From Peribacillus alkalitolerans (GTDB taxonomy: Bacteria; Bacillota; Bacilli; Bacillales; DSM-1321), in the NCBI RefSeq assembly GCF_010882125.1, contig NZ_JAAGVZ010000005.1:62001-126000 (forward strand): a DNA stretch of 64,000 bases, given 5' to 3'. Shown piece by piece: positions 53,140-63,688 of this stretch (its first letter is position 1; each line of letters starts with the position of its first letter). A program made the translations under genes and the position numbers. Below the pieces are notes generated by a model that was not told the DNA's origin, made no database searches, and was given only the letters and a program-made list of their open reading frames with translations.

Positions 53140-55938
53140 TTAAAAGAGCCAATTATTGATAATTTCTACCATTTCATCTTTTTTTACCTCTTGGATATCA
53201 ACTTTTGGTATAGATTTAATAAAGGATTTACCGTATTCAGTCGTAATGATTCTTCTATCTAATACAATCAGAAGCCCCTTATCCTTTTCAGTACGGATGA
53301 GTCTTCCAAAACCTTGCTTAAAACGTAGGATTGCCTCTGGTAAGGAATAAGATGAAAAAGGATTTTTCCCCGCATCCTTTAAATCATTACTACGTGCTTC
53401 TGTAATGGGCTCAGTTGGCGATGAGAACGGCAACCTAACCATAATCACACTCGATAACTTTTCTCCAGGTATATCCACACCTTCCCAAAAGCTAGCCGTA
53501 CCTAACAATATCGCTTTGTCCATACTTTGAAAGTTACGGATGATTCTTGTACGGCTTCCCCCAGTAATTCCTTGTGCGAAGATATTAAAATCAGATAAAT
53601 CTGGATCACTTTTCAACTCTACGTATGCTTTACGAAGCATATCGTACGAATTAAACAATACTAACGTTCTCCCCTTTGCAGCAAAAGAAGCTAAGGAAAT
53701 ATGATTAACTGTTTGATTTACATATTCATCATTTGATACAGAATTAATATCTGATATTTCTACCGGAATCAGCAGTTTCACTTTTTCCTTATACGCAAAG
53801 GGTGATGGGAAAATTGCCGTCTTTAATGGTATATCAGACAATCCAAGTTGATTTTTAATAAACTGGAAAGAACCGCCAGTTGTTAACGTAGAAGAGGTTA
53901 AAATATTACATTTTTGATTCGAGAAAAACCTATGCCATAGATTTTTACCACCGTAAATTGGTTGAGAAAAAAACCTGATTCCATGATGAGGACTGTTCTT
54001 ATTAAATTCAACCCAAATGATATAATCTTTTTCTGATTCCTTTGCAAATTGTATTAACCGACTTGATAAATGGGTGAAATATTGTACTAATAAATTGGCT
54101 TCACTTATATAGTACATAATGTTTTTGTTTAAATCTTTTTCATTCACACAAATCAAATCAATCATTTTCTGCATCTCATGTACTAACTTCTTAATATTTG
54201 AAGATAATCTTTCTGCAGCTGCAACAAATGATTCCTTCGTTCTTTCCGATTCCCAAAGACTTTTCAAAAGAATGTTTTCTTTCGTGAACCCCTTACTTCC
54301 TAATTTTTGTCGGGTCCGATTAGAAACCATATAAAATAACTCGTCCATCTCAAATTGGATATCTTGGACAAATGAATCGCTGCCTGTTGACCTTAGATTA
54401 GTGGAAGGGTCAAAAGACTTACATATTTCCATTCCTTTATAAAATAATTGACGTTGATCAAAAGTACCCCATTTATTGAGCATCATTTTCATGTAGTCAT
54501 AATCGATGTTTTCACCTAAAAATCTAGAAGCAGCGTTTTCAAGTTGATGGGCTTCGTCAATTATCATTATCCCATCCCGTATAACAGATTCTTCTGTTGA
54601 AAGTAAGTCTGCCATAAGAAACGAATGATTCGTAAATATTAAATCAGATATTTGTGCTTTATGTTTTGCCCTACTATAAAAGTCTACTGGCTTCCAAGGG
54701 GCTTCAAATGCAGGTATAATATAGTTATCGTATTGTAATTTTTCCCAAAACAATTCTCCACCACTTGAAAAATTCAACTCATCCTTGTCTCCAGTTTCCG
54801 TAATCGTTAGCCAAACAAGAATCTGTAATTTAGCCAAAGCAGTATCATAATGATTATCTTTACTTTTTAATGCACGCTCAAATTTCGGGAGGCTAAGGTA
54901 ATTGTTTTTTCCTTTTAGAATGGAAGATTTTAAAGGGAATGGTACCATGGATTCCAATTTTGGAAGCTCTATTGACCACAATTGACCTTGAAGTTGAAGG
55001 GTGTTTGTACTAATTATGACAGGTTGATTGTACTTTCTTGAAAAGAATGCAGCAGGAAGAAGATATCCTAGCGTTTTCCCAAGCCCTGTGCCCGCTTCAA
55101 TAAGCGCAGATTTTTGCTCTGTCATGCACTTATAGACTAGATCCATCATTTTTAACTGATCTTGTCTTTCCTCCGCTTTATAGAAAGCTTTCTTGAAATA
55201 CTCCATTTTTAGTTCATTTTCAGACGGATAATCAGGAATATTTCCTATTTGTAATTCGTTCTCTTTCCAGTCTTTAAGTGCTATTCCCCTAAAAACTGAT
55301 ATATCATCATGATGAAGAACCTTATGAGTCATTCTTACCTTGACAATAGTAGTAAGCAGCTCTGATATTTCACTTTTTAAAGAATAGGATAATCGCAGCA
55401 TATGTTTCAATGTGACTAAAGGAAGAACTTTCAAGTCATCATATAGTTTTATGAACAATTGCGCGGTAACTAGGGCATCACTATCGGCTTGATGAGGACG
55501 ATCGTGATTAAAGCCTTCTTTTTCAGCAAGTGAAGAAAGCTTATAACTATCAGCGGTAGGTCTCATTATACGTGCAAGTTCAACTGTATCAATCGTTGAC
55601 CCATAAAATCCATCAAACCCACATCTTATTAATTCATCCTGTAAAAAGGACAAGTCAAATAAAACATTATGGGCAACAAAACAAGCGTCATGCAACAAGC
55701 TTATAATTTGTGGGGCGACTTGATCAAAAGTAGGAGAATCCTTAACCATGGAATCATTAATTCCAGTAAGTTCTTCTATAAATATTGATATTGGTCTCCC
55801 CGGATTGATATATGTAGAGAATTGTTCAGTAATTAATCCATCTTCAATAACAACTCCAGCAAACTGGATGATTCGGTCTCCTTTTTTGGGGGAATTACCG
55901 GTTGTTTCAAGATCAACAACCACATATCGCTGGGCCAT
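53140..55938 (-). CDS. dinG: DinG-type protein: DEDD exonuclease fused to helicase
   Basis: 932 residues. The N-terminal DnaQ-like 3'-5' exonuclease (about 1-175) starts YVVVDLETTG with D9 and E11. The C-terminal XPD-like helicase has EAGTGLGKTLGYLLPA near 281 and IIDEAHQLENAA near 459. Firmicute DinGs of this type lack the cysteine-ligated iron-sulfur cluster, and no four-cysteine set is seen between Walker A and DEAH here, unlike YpvA. In S. aureus the relative acts as a nuclease. ATG at 55938 after GAGGTG is preferred to 55974. Confidence 0.9.
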   Translation of the reverse strand: MAQRYVVVDLETTGNSPKKGDRIIQFAGVVIEDGLITEQFSTYINPGRPISIFIEELTGINDSMVKDSPTFDQVAPQIISLLHDACFVAHNVLFDLSFLQDELIRCGFDGFYGSTIDTVELARIMRPTADSYKLSSLAEKEGFNHDRPHQADSDALVTAQLFIKLYDDLKVLPLVTLKHMLRLSYSLKSEISELLTTIVKVRMTHKVLHHDDISVFRGIALKDWKENELQIGNIPDYPSENELKMEYFKKAFYKAEERQDQLKMMDLVYKCMTEQKSALIEAGTGLGKTLGYLLPAAFFSRKYNQPVIISTNTLQLQGQLWSIELPKLESMVPFPLKSSILKGKNNYLSLPKFERALKSKDNHYDTALAKLQILVWLTITETGDKDELNFSSGGELFWEKLQYDNYIIPAFEAPWKPVDFYSRAKHKAQISDLIFTNHSFLMADLLSTEESVIRDGIMIIDEAHQLENAASRFLGENIDYDYMKMMLNKWGTFDQRQLFYKGMEICKSFDPSTNLRSTGSDSFVQDIQFEMDELFYMVSNRTRQKLGSKGFTKENILLKSLWESERTKESFVAAAERLSSNIKKLVHEMQKMIDLICVNEKDLNKNIMYYISEANLLVQYFTHLSSRLIQFAKESEKDYIIWVEFNKNSPHHGIRFFSQPIYGGKNLWHRFFSNQKCNILTSSTLTTGGSFQFIKNQLGLSDIPLKTAIFPSPFAYKEKVKLLIPVEISDINSVSNDEYVNQTVNHISLASFAAKGRTLVLFNSYDMLRKAYVELKSDPDLSDFNIFAQGITGGSRTRIIRNFQSMDKAILLGTASFWEGVDIPGEKLSSVIMVRLPFSSPTEPITEARSNDLKDAGKNPFSSYSLPEAILRFKQGFGRLIRTEKDKGLLIVLDRRIITTEYGKSFIKSIPKVDIQEVKKDEMVEIINNWLF

Positions 55939-56008
55939 TTTGTACACCTCAAAATTCAAAAATACTATATACATTCTATAGTATTTTCCAAAATAAATAA
56001 AATTTGTT

Positions 56009-56052
56009 TAAAAAACATAAACCTTGCCCAAATTAATGGGCAAGGTTTATGT
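56009..56052 (-). terminator. Terminator of panBCD
   Basis: A perfect 16-bp stem, ACATAAACCTTGCCCA/TGGGCAAGGTTTATGT, with a six-base loop and TTTTTT on the minus strand. Confidence 0.88.
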
Positions 56053-56439
56053 TTATACTAGAACTGTAGCCTCAGGCTCATAATCAATCATTTGAGTAAT
56101 ACGATTATTTTCATCCATAATTGCCACTTTAGGCTTATGTTGTCTTACGTTTTCTTCTGGCACCATAGTGTATGAAATGATAATGACAACATCATCTGGT
56201 TGGACTAAACGAGCAGCTGCACCGTTTAGGCATACCACTCCACTTCCTCTTTCCCCAGCAATAATATATGTTTCAAAACGAGCCCCATTATTATTATTAA
56301 CGATGCTAACCTTTTCATTTGGCAACATATCAACCGTATCTAAAATATCTTGATCAATCGTAATGCTTCCAACGTAATTCAAATTAGCTTCTGTTACTCG
56401 TGCTCGATGGATTTTTCCGTTCATCATCGTTCTAAACAT
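56053..56439 (-). CDS. panD: Aspartate 1-decarboxylase
   Basis: Makes beta-alanine from aspartate for pantothenate. 128 residues, synthesised as a proenzyme that cleaves itself at G24-S25 (NYVGSITID) to create the pyruvoyl group. The lysine at K9 and the tyrosine in [13 protein letters not shown] are in place. AGGGGGAA precedes the ATG. Last gene of panB-panC-panD. Confidence 0.96.
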   Translation of the reverse strand: MFRTMMNGKIHRARVTEANLNYVGSITIDQDILDTVDMLPNEKVSIVNNNNGARFETYIIAGERGSGVVCLNGAAARLVQPDDVVIIISYTMVPEENVRQHKPKVAIMDENNRITQMIDYEPEATVLV

Positions 56440-56513
56440 GTTGTATTCCCCCTGTTTGTCCGATCAGCTTTTTATGTCTTGCTTTTCAAGCATGTATTTT
56501 TTACTACATAACC

Positions 56514-57359
56514 TTATACATCTAAAATGATATTATCAATTAATCTAGCTTTTGAAAATTTCACAGCTATAGCGATAATGATTTTCCCGGATAATTGCTC
56601 TAATGGTTTTAATTGTGGGTACGAGTAAACCTCGACATAATCAATTAAACCGTTAGTCGTTTCCTTGATATGACCTTCAATAAAGCTCACTATTACAGAA
56701 GGCTCAATTACACCTTCTTCAATTGACTTTTTAGCCATAAGAAGACTACGGTATAGTTCAGGTGCTTGCTTACGCTCTTCTTCTAATAAATACACATTTC
56801 TAGAGCTTTTTGCAAGACCATCTTCTTCACGAACTGTCGAAACTGGAACAATTTTTACTGGAAAATTAAAATCGTCTACAAGACCTTGGACGATTGCAAC
56901 TTGCTGAGCGTCCTTTAATCCAAAGAATGCTTCATCTGGCAATACTATATTGAATAGCTTTGTCAGTACAGTCGCTACTCCGTCAAAATGCCCAGGTCTT
57001 TTTCGACCACATAAGGCATCAGTACGATTTGTTACCTTCACACTAACAGTCAACTCATCTCCGTACATTTCGTTAACTGTTGGATAAAAAATGATATCGA
57101 CTCCCATTTCAGAAGCAATGGTTTCATCCCGTTTCATATCGCGGGGATACGTGTCAAAATCCTCATTTGGTCCGAATTGCAAAGGATTTACAAAAATGCT
57201 TAAAGCTACAATATCATGGTGTTTCCTTGCCTCTTGAAGTAAGCTTTTATGACCTTCATGCAGAAACCCCATCGTAGGTACAAATCCAACCGTTTTCCCA
57301 TCAGATTTGTGTCTTTGTATGATGTTTTGCATTTCAAGTGCATTCGCAATAATTTTCAT
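56514..57359 (-). CDS. panC: Pantothenate synthetase (pantoate-beta-alanine ligase)
   Basis: Joins pantoate and beta-alanine with ATP. 281 residues of the nucleotidyltransferase fold; HIGH-like motif in [14 protein letters not shown] (about 28-41) and KSSRNVYL for the KMSKS equivalent. [14 protein letters not shown] is characteristic. Its ATG overlaps the panB stop by one base. Middle gene of the pan operon. Confidence 0.96.
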   Translation of the reverse strand: MKIIANALEMQNIIQRHKSDGKTVGFVPTMGFLHEGHKSLLQEARKHHDIVALSIFVNPLQFGPNEDFDTYPRDMKRDETIASEMGVDIIFYPTVNEMYGDELTVSVKVTNRTDALCGRKRPGHFDGVATVLTKLFNIVLPDEAFFGLKDAQQVAIVQGLVDDFNFPVKIVPVSTVREEDGLAKSSRNVYLLEEERKQAPELYRSLLMAKKSIEEGVIEPSVIVSFIEGHIKETTNGLIDYVEVYSYPQLKPLEQLSGKIIIAIAVKFSKARLIDNIILDV

Positions 57360-58192
57360 TATTTTCCTCCATATAAAGATGAAAGATCTTCGTCTTTCAT
57401 TGTAAAAGAGTGCTTCTCTTCAGGAAAAGAAAGGTCTTTTACATCTTTAACATAAGCTGAGAGCGCATTGTAGATTTCATCATTGCTATTGCCATATGTT
57501 TTTACAAACTTTGGAACACGATCCACACCATATTTGACGACATCATGGTAAACTAAAACCTGTCCATCCGTACCAATTCCGGCTCCAATGCCAATTGTAG
57601 GAATGTCCAGTTCCTGTGAAATAATTGCTGCGACTTGATAAGGTACACATTCAAGTACAAGAGCCATCGCACCTGCTTCTTGACATTTTTTTGCATCCTC
57701 TATCAGTTTTTTTGCGTCGTCAGCACTTTTCCCTTGAACCTTGTATCCACCTAAAACCCCAACCGACTGAGGAGTCAAACCTAAATGGGCAACGACAGGT
57801 ATTCCAGCTTTTGTCATGGCAGCTATTTTATAAAGTACTTCATCGGCTCCTTCGACCTTCACTGCATCTGCACCACTTTCTTGTATGATTCTAGCAGCAT
57901 TACGCAAGGTCTCATCAATGGATAAGTGATAACTCATAAAAGGCATATCTGTAACAATAAAGGTATTTTGTGCCCCTCTTTTCACTGCTTTCGTATGGTG
58001 GACCATATCCTCGACCGTTACTGGAATAGTTGAATCATATCCTAATACGACCATACCTAACGAATCGCCGACTAAAATCATGTCCACGCCAGCCGCTTCA
58101 GCAAGCTTTGCGGATGGATAATCATAAGCGGTAAGCATTACAATCTTTTCTCTTTGTTCCTTCATCTTAAAAAAATGACTGGAAAGCTTCAT
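57359..58192 (-). CDS. panB: 3-methyl-2-oxobutanoate hydroxymethyltransferase
   Basis: First step of the pantoate branch: transfers a methylene group from 5,10-methylene-THF to ketoisovalerate. 277 residues forming a TIM barrel, with [18 protein letters not shown] (Mg-binding aspartate) and [22 protein letters not shown] precedes the ATG. Its leader is long and has a terminator hairpin, which suggests transcript-level control of the operon. Confidence 0.96.
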   Translation of the reverse strand: MKLSSHFFKMKEQREKIVMLTAYDYPSAKLAEAAGVDMILVGDSLGMVVLGYDSTIPVTVEDMVHHTKAVKRGAQNTFIVTDMPFMSYHLSIDETLRNAARIIQESGADAVKVEGADEVLYKIAAMTKAGIPVVAHLGLTPQSVGVLGGYKVQGKSADDAKKLIEDAKKCQEAGAMALVLECVPYQVAAIISQELDIPTIGIGAGIGTDGQVLVYHDVVKYGVDRVPKFVKTYGNSNDEIYNALSAYVKDVKDLSFPEEKHSFTMKDEDLSSLYGGK

Positions 58193-58201
58193 CTTTCTTC
58201 C

Positions 58202-58218
58202 TCCTTTTTTACGAGGAG
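58202..58218 (-). promoter_or_regulatory. Possible hairpin sequestering the panB ribosome site
   Basis: CTCCT and AGGAG flank an A-rich loop on the minus strand, the second arm being the panB Shine-Dalgarno sequence. The stem is short (five to six pairs), so this is tentative. Confidence 0.35.
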
Positions 58219-58236
58219 ACGAAACGTTTGATGGCG

Positions 58237-58268
58237 AAAAAAAATCCTTCTAAAATGCAGAAGGATCC
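58237..58268 (-). terminator. Terminator/attenuator in the panB leader
   Basis: The stem ATCCTTCT/AGAAGGAT is followed by TTTTTTTT on the minus strand. It lies downstream of a promoter at 58384 and upstream of panB, so it could attenuate panBCD; it could also end birA transcripts. Confidence 0.75.
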
Positions 58269-58378
58269 CGTCGTTTAAAAGAAAAGTTTCATCCCTCTGT
58301 CCCCGTCCATACATGGATCTAGGCAGAATCTATTTTTTTGTTAGTATTTATCAGGTGCAGTTCAAATGATACTGCCCA
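58268..58378 (-). promoter_or_regulatory. panB 5' leader, candidate pan RNA motif
   Basis: The leader region between the -10 and the attenuator contains TCCATGTATGGACGGGGACA and GAGGGATGAAACTTTTC, with short helices. Firmicute panB genes are known to carry the structured 'pan motif' in this position. I cannot confirm the consensus by eye, so this rests on location, the attenuator, and conserved-looking GA-rich loops. Confidence 0.4.
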
Positions 58379-58383
58379 AATAC

Positions 58384-58389
58384 ATTATA
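58384..58389 (-). promoter_or_regulatory. -10 element of the panBCD promoter
   Basis: TATAAT with an extended TG (TGTTATAAT), about 190 bp upstream of panB. The -35 is weak. It lies 57 bp beyond the birA stop, so panBCD probably has its own start. Confidence 0.55.
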
Positions 58390-58445
58390 ACAAAATAAAT
58401 AAAAAGTAAGCTAATATTATTTGTACATGAATAGGAAATTCTACA

Positions 58446-59429
58446 TTATGAGGAAAGATGGATATCCGCAGAATAAATGGAATGAATTTCACCTTCATCA
58501 TCCTGGAGTAAAAGGACGCCTTCATCGGTTATCCCGATTGCTTTCCCTTTAATGACTTGGTGTAAGGTGGTCGCAATGATTTCAGTTCCAATGCTGATGG
58601 CATAACTTTCCCAAAGTAGTTTAATAGGCATAAACCCTTTAGTTAAATATAAGTTGTAAAGGGCTTCGAGCTTTTCCAAAACGGTTTGAACTATTAGGGC
58701 CCTAGAATGTTCTTTTCCAGTTTCTATATATATGGAAGATGCTTTTTCCTGTAACTCTTCAGGAAAATCTTCTCTTTTCTGGTTCACATTTATTCCAATC
58801 CCTAGAATGATTGAATTAATTTTATCGCTTTCAGCTTGCATTTCGGTAAGTATACCAGTAATTTTTTTTCCGTTCACTAGGATATCATTGGGCCATTTAA
58901 TTAAAGGCGATAAATCTGTAATTTCTTCTATCGCTTGAACTACTGCAACAGCTGCTAGGAGCGTCAACTGTGGTGCACGCTGCAAAGGAATATTAGGTTT
59001 TAGAATAGTGCTCATCCATACTCCAGTATATTTGGGTGAATGCCAATTCCTCGCCATTCTACCTTTACCTTGAATCTGTTCTTCGGCTATGACGATTGTT
59101 CCCTCGTCGGCCCCTTCATTTGCCAACATATGGGCAACCTTTTGAGTTGAATCAATGGTTTCAAAGTACGAAATGGCTTGTCCCATCGTTTTCGTTTTTA
59201 ATCCCATCCTAATTTCACTTTCACTTACTTTTCCAGGGGTACCTAGAATGCGATATCCCTTCTTCCTGACTGCTTCCACCTCATAGCCATCCTTTTTCAA
59301 TTCTTCAATATGCTTCCAGACTGCAGTCCTCGAACATCCTAGATAGTCTGCAACCTGTTGTCCTGAAACGAAATCACCAGCTTGTTTTGAAAATGCATCT
59401 AGCAGCTTGTTTCTTATTTCTGATTGCAT
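58446..59429 (-). CDS. birA: Biotin-protein ligase / biotin operon repressor BirA
   Basis: 327 residues: N-terminal winged helix-turn-helix (about 15-60, SGQQVADYLGCSRTAVWKHI), so it should also act as a biotin-responsive repressor; catalytic domain with the biotinyl-AMP loop QGKGRMARNW and KWPNDILVNGKKITGIL. Biotinylates acetyl-CoA and pyruvate carboxylases. The ATG at 59429 has AAGGTGG nine bases upstream; the frame extends four codons further. Overlaps the cca 3' end by 16 bases. Last gene of the ypjD-birA operon. Confidence 0.95.
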   Translation of the reverse strand: MQSEIRNKLLDAFSKQAGDFVSGQQVADYLGCSRTAVWKHIEELKKDGYEVEAVRKKGYRILGTPGKVSESEIRMGLKTKTMGQAISYFETIDSTQKVAHMLANEGADEGTIVIAEEQIQGKGRMARNWHSPKYTGVWMSTILKPNIPLQRAPQLTLLAAVAVVQAIEEITDLSPLIKWPNDILVNGKKITGILTEMQAESDKINSIILGIGINVNQKREDFPEELQEKASSIYIETGKEHSRALIVQTVLEKLEALYNLYLTKGFMPIKLLWESYAISIGTEIIATTLHQVIKGKAIGITDEGVLLLQDDEGEIHSIYSADIHLSS

Positions 59430-60604
59430 GATTCCCACCACCTTTTTATTGATGCCAGAGAATTATCCACTTCCCCTTGCAAAATTGCTTCCATAATTCC
59501 TTCCAAACCTTCCTTGATCCATATGCCTCTACTTCTGCCAGACCATTCCATTAAATCATTACCACTTACTTTTAGATCCTTCTTGTTTTTCAATGGGAGT
59601 TCTTCCCACTTCTTCATTAGGTTATCTTCAGCATTTTTGATTGGGCTTTCTGACAGAACGGCCCTAACTGCCTCAACTTGGATTGCAATATCTATACCTG
59701 TTTCCAAAAGTATCTTATTAGACCAAGTTATTTGTTGCTTTAAATGAGAACAAATATGCAAAATTACTTTTATTTTTTTGTTAGGTAATTTCCATTGGAC
59801 TAACACTTCTACTGGCTGATCATTATGGACAAGATACATTAACAGTGACCATTTAGATTCTAATGATAAAAACGATTTTTGATTATATTCAACATAAGCT
59901 TTGAGTGCTTCCTCTTCATTTTTCAATCCAGGTAATTGCTGATGGATACCTGCTTCAATTAAAAGCTTCATACCTTTATCAGCATACTTACTATCCAATA
60001 GCTTTTCAAATTCCACTGTCTTACGTTCAATCGAGATGTTGGCCAACAAGGATACATTTTTTTTCATTGATGAAAGTGCTTCTTGATCCAAAGTAAAACC
60101 CAAGGCACCAACGAACCTAACGGCCCTCATCATTCGCAATGCATCTTCTTTAAACCTTTCATCTGCTAACCCAACGGTTCTTAATCTCTTCTTTTGCAAG
60201 TCTTCTTGTCCACCAAATGGATCAATAATCATCCCATTGCTATTCATGGCGATGGCATTAACCGTGAAATCACGTCTTTGTAAATCTTTTGAAAGTGACG
60301 TAACAAAATCAACTTGATCTGGACGCCTAAAGTCACTGTATCCTGTTTCAGTCCTGAAAGTCGTGATTTCATATGAATCTTCTTGCCATACTACAAGGAC
60401 CGTCCCATGCATGATGCCTACATCAATCGTTTTGGAAAATAACTTTTTGACTTGATCTGGCGTTGCAGATGTAGCAATATCTACATCATGAATCGGTCTT
60501 CCCAATAATGAATCACGCACCGAACCGCCTACAAAATATGCTTCATAACCTGCATTTTCAATCGTCTTGAGGATTGGAATCGCCTTAATAAATAGTGGAT
60601 CCAT
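59414..60604 (-). CDS. cca: CCA-adding tRNA nucleotidyltransferase
   Basis: Adds or repairs the 3' CCA of tRNAs. About 396 residues. Class II signature VGGSVRDSLLGRPIHDVDIA (about 22-41) with catalytic DVD, RRDFTVNAIAMN, and the nucleotide-recognition motif FKEDALRMMRAVRF. The start is ATG at 60604 or the adjacent TTG at 60607. It starts about 20 bp after bshA and overlaps birA. Confidence 0.95.
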   Translation of the reverse strand: MDPLFIKAIPILKTIENAGYEAYFVGGSVRDSLLGRPIHDVDIATSATPDQVKKLFSKTIDVGIMHGTVLVVWQEDSYEITTFRTETGYSDFRRPDQVDFVTSLSKDLQRRDFTVNAIAMNSNGMIIDPFGGQEDLQKKRLRTVGLADERFKEDALRMMRAVRFVGALGFTLDQEALSSMKKNVSLLANISIERKTVEFEKLLDSKYADKGMKLLIEAGIHQQLPGLKNEEEALKAYVEYNQKSFLSLESKWSLLMYLVHNDQPVEVLVQWKLPNKKIKVILHICSHLKQQITWSNKILLETGIDIAIQVEAVRAVLSESPIKNAEDNLMKKWEELPLKNKKDLKVSGNDLMEWSGRSRGIWIKEGLEGIMEAILQGEVDNSLASIKRWWESCNQK

Positions 60605-60624
60605 CAAATTGATTTTCCTACCCT

Positions 60625-61752
60625 TCAGTCTTTAAGTAAATCAAAGTATATAGTTTCATATTGCTCCGTTATGACCTCTGATTTGAATCTAGTAAGGACA
60701 GTCTCAATGGCTGCATCTGAGAATTTTTTATGCATTATTGGGTCATTTAATAAGAAAATCGCCTTTTCTGCAACGGATTGATAATCCCCAAGCTCACACA
60801 AAAATCCAGTCTTGCCTTCTTGAATGACTTCAGGAATTCCCCCAATATTCGTTCCAATACAAGGTACACCACAGGCCATCGCTTCTAAGAGGACAAGTCC
60901 AAAACTTTCTTTTTGTGATAACAGGAGCATCAAATCACTAATTGAGTAAAGCTCTTCTAGATTGTCCTGTTTCCCAAGAAATAGAACATGGTTCTCTAGA
61001 CCTAATTCTTTCACTAGTTTGCAAACTATCGTAATTTCTGGCCCGTCACCAACGAGAAGTAGTTTACTTGGAATATTCTTTGCAATCATTGAAAAAGCTT
61101 TCACTACATCTTGAACGCGTTTTACAGCTCTAAAATTAGATACATGTATGATGATTTTTTCATCTGGCTTGATTCCAAACTCTTCTCGCAAATGGGAGGA
61201 TTCTCTTTTTTTATAGACTCGTTCATCTATAAAGTTATAGACCGTGTGTATATCCTTATCCGGATTCAAAAGCTCTTTAGTTTGTTGAACCAGAGAATTG
61301 GATACTGCTGTAACTACATCCGATTTTTCGATTCCATATTTAATTAATTCTGAGAGTGATGGGTCATATCCTAATACCGTAATATCTGTACCATGTAGGG
61401 TAGTTATGATTTTCAAGTCGTTATTCAACATCTGTTTAGCTAAAATTGCACATACTGCATGTGGGATAGCATAATGAACATGAAGAATGTCCAATTTCTC
61501 TCTTTTTGCTACATCAGCCATTTTACTAGCAAGAGCTAAATCATATGGTGGATATTGAAAAACGGAGTATTGATTGACTTCGACTTGGTGGTAAAAGATA
61601 TTTGGATACATCTTTTTTAATCGAAAAGGCATGCTGGTTGAAATAAAATGAATCTCATGCCCTCTTTCAGCAAGTAGTTTTCCAAGTTCTGTTGCCACTA
61701 CTCCCGATCCACCTACTGTCGGATAACAAGTAATACCTATTTTTAGTTTCAT
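60625..61752 (-). CDS. bshA: N-acetyl-glucosaminyl L-malate synthase BshA
   Basis: First enzyme of bacillithiol synthesis: joins GlcNAc from UDP-GlcNAc to L-malate. 375 residues of the GT4/GT-B fold, with [18 protein letters not shown] near the N-terminus and the donor-binding ExxxxxxxE signature [16 protein letters not shown] near 290. Its start overlaps the bshB1 stop by one base. Bacillithiol is the main low-molecular-weight thiol of bacilli and a reason for assigning the organism to this group. Confidence 0.95.
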   Translation of the reverse strand: MKLKIGITCYPTVGGSGVVATELGKLLAERGHEIHFISTSMPFRLKKMYPNIFYHQVEVNQYSVFQYPPYDLALASKMADVAKREKLDILHVHYAIPHAVCAILAKQMLNNDLKIITTLHGTDITVLGYDPSLSELIKYGIEKSDVVTAVSNSLVQQTKELLNPDKDIHTVYNFIDERVYKKRESSHLREEFGIKPDEKIIIHVSNFRAVKRVQDVVKAFSMIAKNIPSKLLLVGDGPEITIVCKLVKELGLENHVLFLGKQDNLEELYSISDLMLLLSQKESFGLVLLEAMACGVPCIGTNIGGIPEVIQEGKTGFLCELGDYQSVAEKAIFLLNDPIMHKKFSDAAIETVLTRFKSEVITEQYETIYFDLLKD

Positions 61753-62465
61753 TATGTATCTCCTAATAAATCATTTGCCAAAAGTATTGGAGTCTTCGTC
61801 ATAAACCCTTCTGCATATTGGACCCCTACTTCTTTTCCATATAAACGTTCCCTTGCTTCAACTGACTCTATATATCCATTAACCAAAGGGGTGTCGATTG
61901 TCTTATCAGATTTTACGAACTGACTTTCATATGCCTTTAGTGCCTCAATCTTATTTTTCATATCACTTGAAATATCCACTATAAAATCAGGTTTGTGGAA
62001 TCCATTAATCATGTAATAATACATTCTATAAGACTTATGCCAAGGTAAATCACTGTCCTGATCAAACTTTTGGATTCCTGCAGAAAAATACGCTTCCTCA
62101 ACCAATCTAGCACAGTTCCCATGGTCAGGGTGTCGATCGATCATATATGGGGCAAAAACTAATTTTGGCTTATAAGTCCTTATTACACGAACGATTTTTT
62201 TTACAGCCTCTTCAGTCAAGTATAGCCCTCTATCTGGCAATCCTAAAGTCATTCGCTCAGTAATCCCTATTATTTCACCAGCTCTATTCGCTTCTTCTTT
62301 CCTTAGGAAAACAGTTCCATTTGATGAAAGTTCCGCTTCGGTGAGATCGCAAATGACGATTTTTTTCCCCATTCTGGCGTATTTAGCGATCGTTCCACCC
62401 ATCCCAATCTCGACATCATCTGCATGTGCGCCAAAACAAAGAATATCAATGCCTACCGAACTCAT
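61752..62465 (-). CDS. bshB1: Bacillithiol deacetylase BshB1
   Basis: Zinc hydrolase of the LmbE/PIG-L family that removes acetyl from GlcNAc-malate, step two of bacillithiol synthesis. 237 residues with the metal site [12 protein letters not shown] (about 13-24) and [12 protein letters not shown] (about 113-124). It overlaps mgsA by four bases and bshA by one, so the two bsh genes are tightly coupled. Confidence 0.95.
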   Translation of the reverse strand: MSSVGIDILCFGAHADDVEIGMGGTIAKYARMGKKIVICDLTEAELSSNGTVFLRKEEANRAGEIIGITERMTLGLPDRGLYLTEEAVKKIVRVIRTYKPKLVFAPYMIDRHPDHGNCARLVEEAYFSAGIQKFDQDSDLPWHKSYRMYYYMINGFHKPDFIVDISSDMKNKIEALKAYESQFVKSDKTIDTPLVNGYIESVEARERLYGKEVGVQYAEGFMTKTPILLANDLLGDT

Positions 62466-62875
62466 TTAGTTCCACCTTTATTCCTTACATTATTTCTCCA
62501 GTTAAAGTCTCCTCTTGAAAGACCATGAATCAATACTTCAGCTGTTCCCATATTCGTTGCCAATGGAACAGCATACACATCACATAATCTAATGAGTGCA
62601 GTAACATCAGGCTCGTGTGGCTGTGCAGTAAGCGGATCTCGGAAGAAAATAACCAAATCCATTTTATTATTCGCTACATAGGCTCCTATCTCCTGGTCAC
62701 CACCAAAGGGACCTGATTGAAAGCGATGTATGTCTAGTCCTGTTGCTTCTTTTAACTTCAACCCTGTTGTACCTGTTGCAAATAATGTATGCTTCTCAAA
62801 TGTACCTTTATATGCAGTTACGAAGGTAATCAAATCTTCTTTTTTTCGGTCGTGCGCTATTAATGCTATATTCAT
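62462..62875 (-). CDS. mgsA: Methylglyoxal synthase
   Basis: Converts dihydroxyacetone phosphate to methylglyoxal, a phosphate-releasing bypass of lower glycolysis. 137 residues; substrate-binding segments [25 protein letters not shown] and [14 protein letters not shown] with the catalytic aspartate. The location beside the bacillithiol genes is sensible because bacillithiol detoxifies methylglyoxal. Starts 13 bp after dapB. Confidence 0.95.
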   Translation of the reverse strand: MNIALIAHDRKKEDLITFVTAYKGTFEKHTLFATGTTGLKLKEATGLDIHRFQSGPFGGDQEIGAYVANNKMDLVIFFRDPLTAQPHEPDVTALIRLCDVYAVPLATNMGTAEVLIHGLSRGDFNWRNNVRNKGGTK

Positions 62876-62887
62876 TCACATGACCCC

Positions 62888-63688
62888 CTATTCAAGGATA
62901 TTTTCTAAACCATATACTAGAACATCCAGCTTCATAACCTGTTCTACTGCTAGTTTAACTCCTGACATGAAAGAGGCACGATTATAGGAATCATGACGGA
63001 TCGATAGCGTTTGCCCATCTGCCCCAAACATCACTTGCTGATGTGCAATCAATCCCGGTAGCCTTACACTATGAATTCTCATGCCATCGAAATTAGCCCC
63101 CCGCGCACCAGGATGGGTCTCTTTCTCATTATGGTGACCTTGGACTTTTGTTGGTCTTATTTTTGATATCATGTCTGCTGTTTTAATGGCCGTTCCAGAT
63201 GGAGCGTCTAATTTCTGATCATGATGTAATTCAATGATTTCAACATCTTCAAAATATTTTACCGCCATTTGAGAAAACTTCATCATTAAGATAGCCCCAA
63301 CTGCAAAATTCGGTGCAATAATGCATCCTTTGCCTGTCTTTTCACATAGTTGTTCCAATTCTTGCAGGTCTTCATTCGAGAACCCAGTCGTTCCCACTAC
63401 AGGTCTTACACCATGATTTAGGGCTAATCGCGTATGGACCATTCCTGTTTCTGGTGAAGTTAAATCAATTAGAACATCGGGCTTTGTTTCAACTAGACAT
63501 TCTTCCATATCAACGAATATCGGTGCAGAGATTGAAGTAAACCCTTCTAGTTCACTTAAGTTACCAAATTCTTTTTTTCGATCAATGACCCCCACTAATT
63601 CAAATCCATCTGTTTGATGGACCATTTTAACAGCTTCTTGCCCCATTCTACCTCTTGGACCAGCAATAACGATTTTAATTGACCCCAT
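62888..63688 (-). CDS. dapB: 4-hydroxy-tetrahydrodipicolinate reductase
   Basis: Lysine/diaminopimelate pathway enzyme using NAD(P)H. 266 residues: nucleotide loop [13 protein letters not shown] (about 6-18), substrate loop GTTGFSNE, and catalytic [13 protein letters not shown] (about 154-166). Its product feeds cell-wall DAP and, in spores, dipicolinate. Overlaps the 3' end of ypjD by 14 bases. Confidence 0.95.
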   Translation of the reverse strand: MGSIKIVIAGPRGRMGQEAVKMVHQTDGFELVGVIDRKKEFGNLSELEGFTSISAPIFVDMEECLVETKPDVLIDLTSPETGMVHTRLALNHGVRPVVGTTGFSNEDLQELEQLCEKTGKGCIIAPNFAVGAILMMKFSQMAVKYFEDVEIIELHHDQKLDAPSGTAIKTADMISKIRPTKVQGHHNEKETHPGARGANFDGMRIHSVRLPGLIAHQQVMFGADGQTLSIRHDSYNRASFMSGVKLAVEQVMKLDVLVYGLENILE

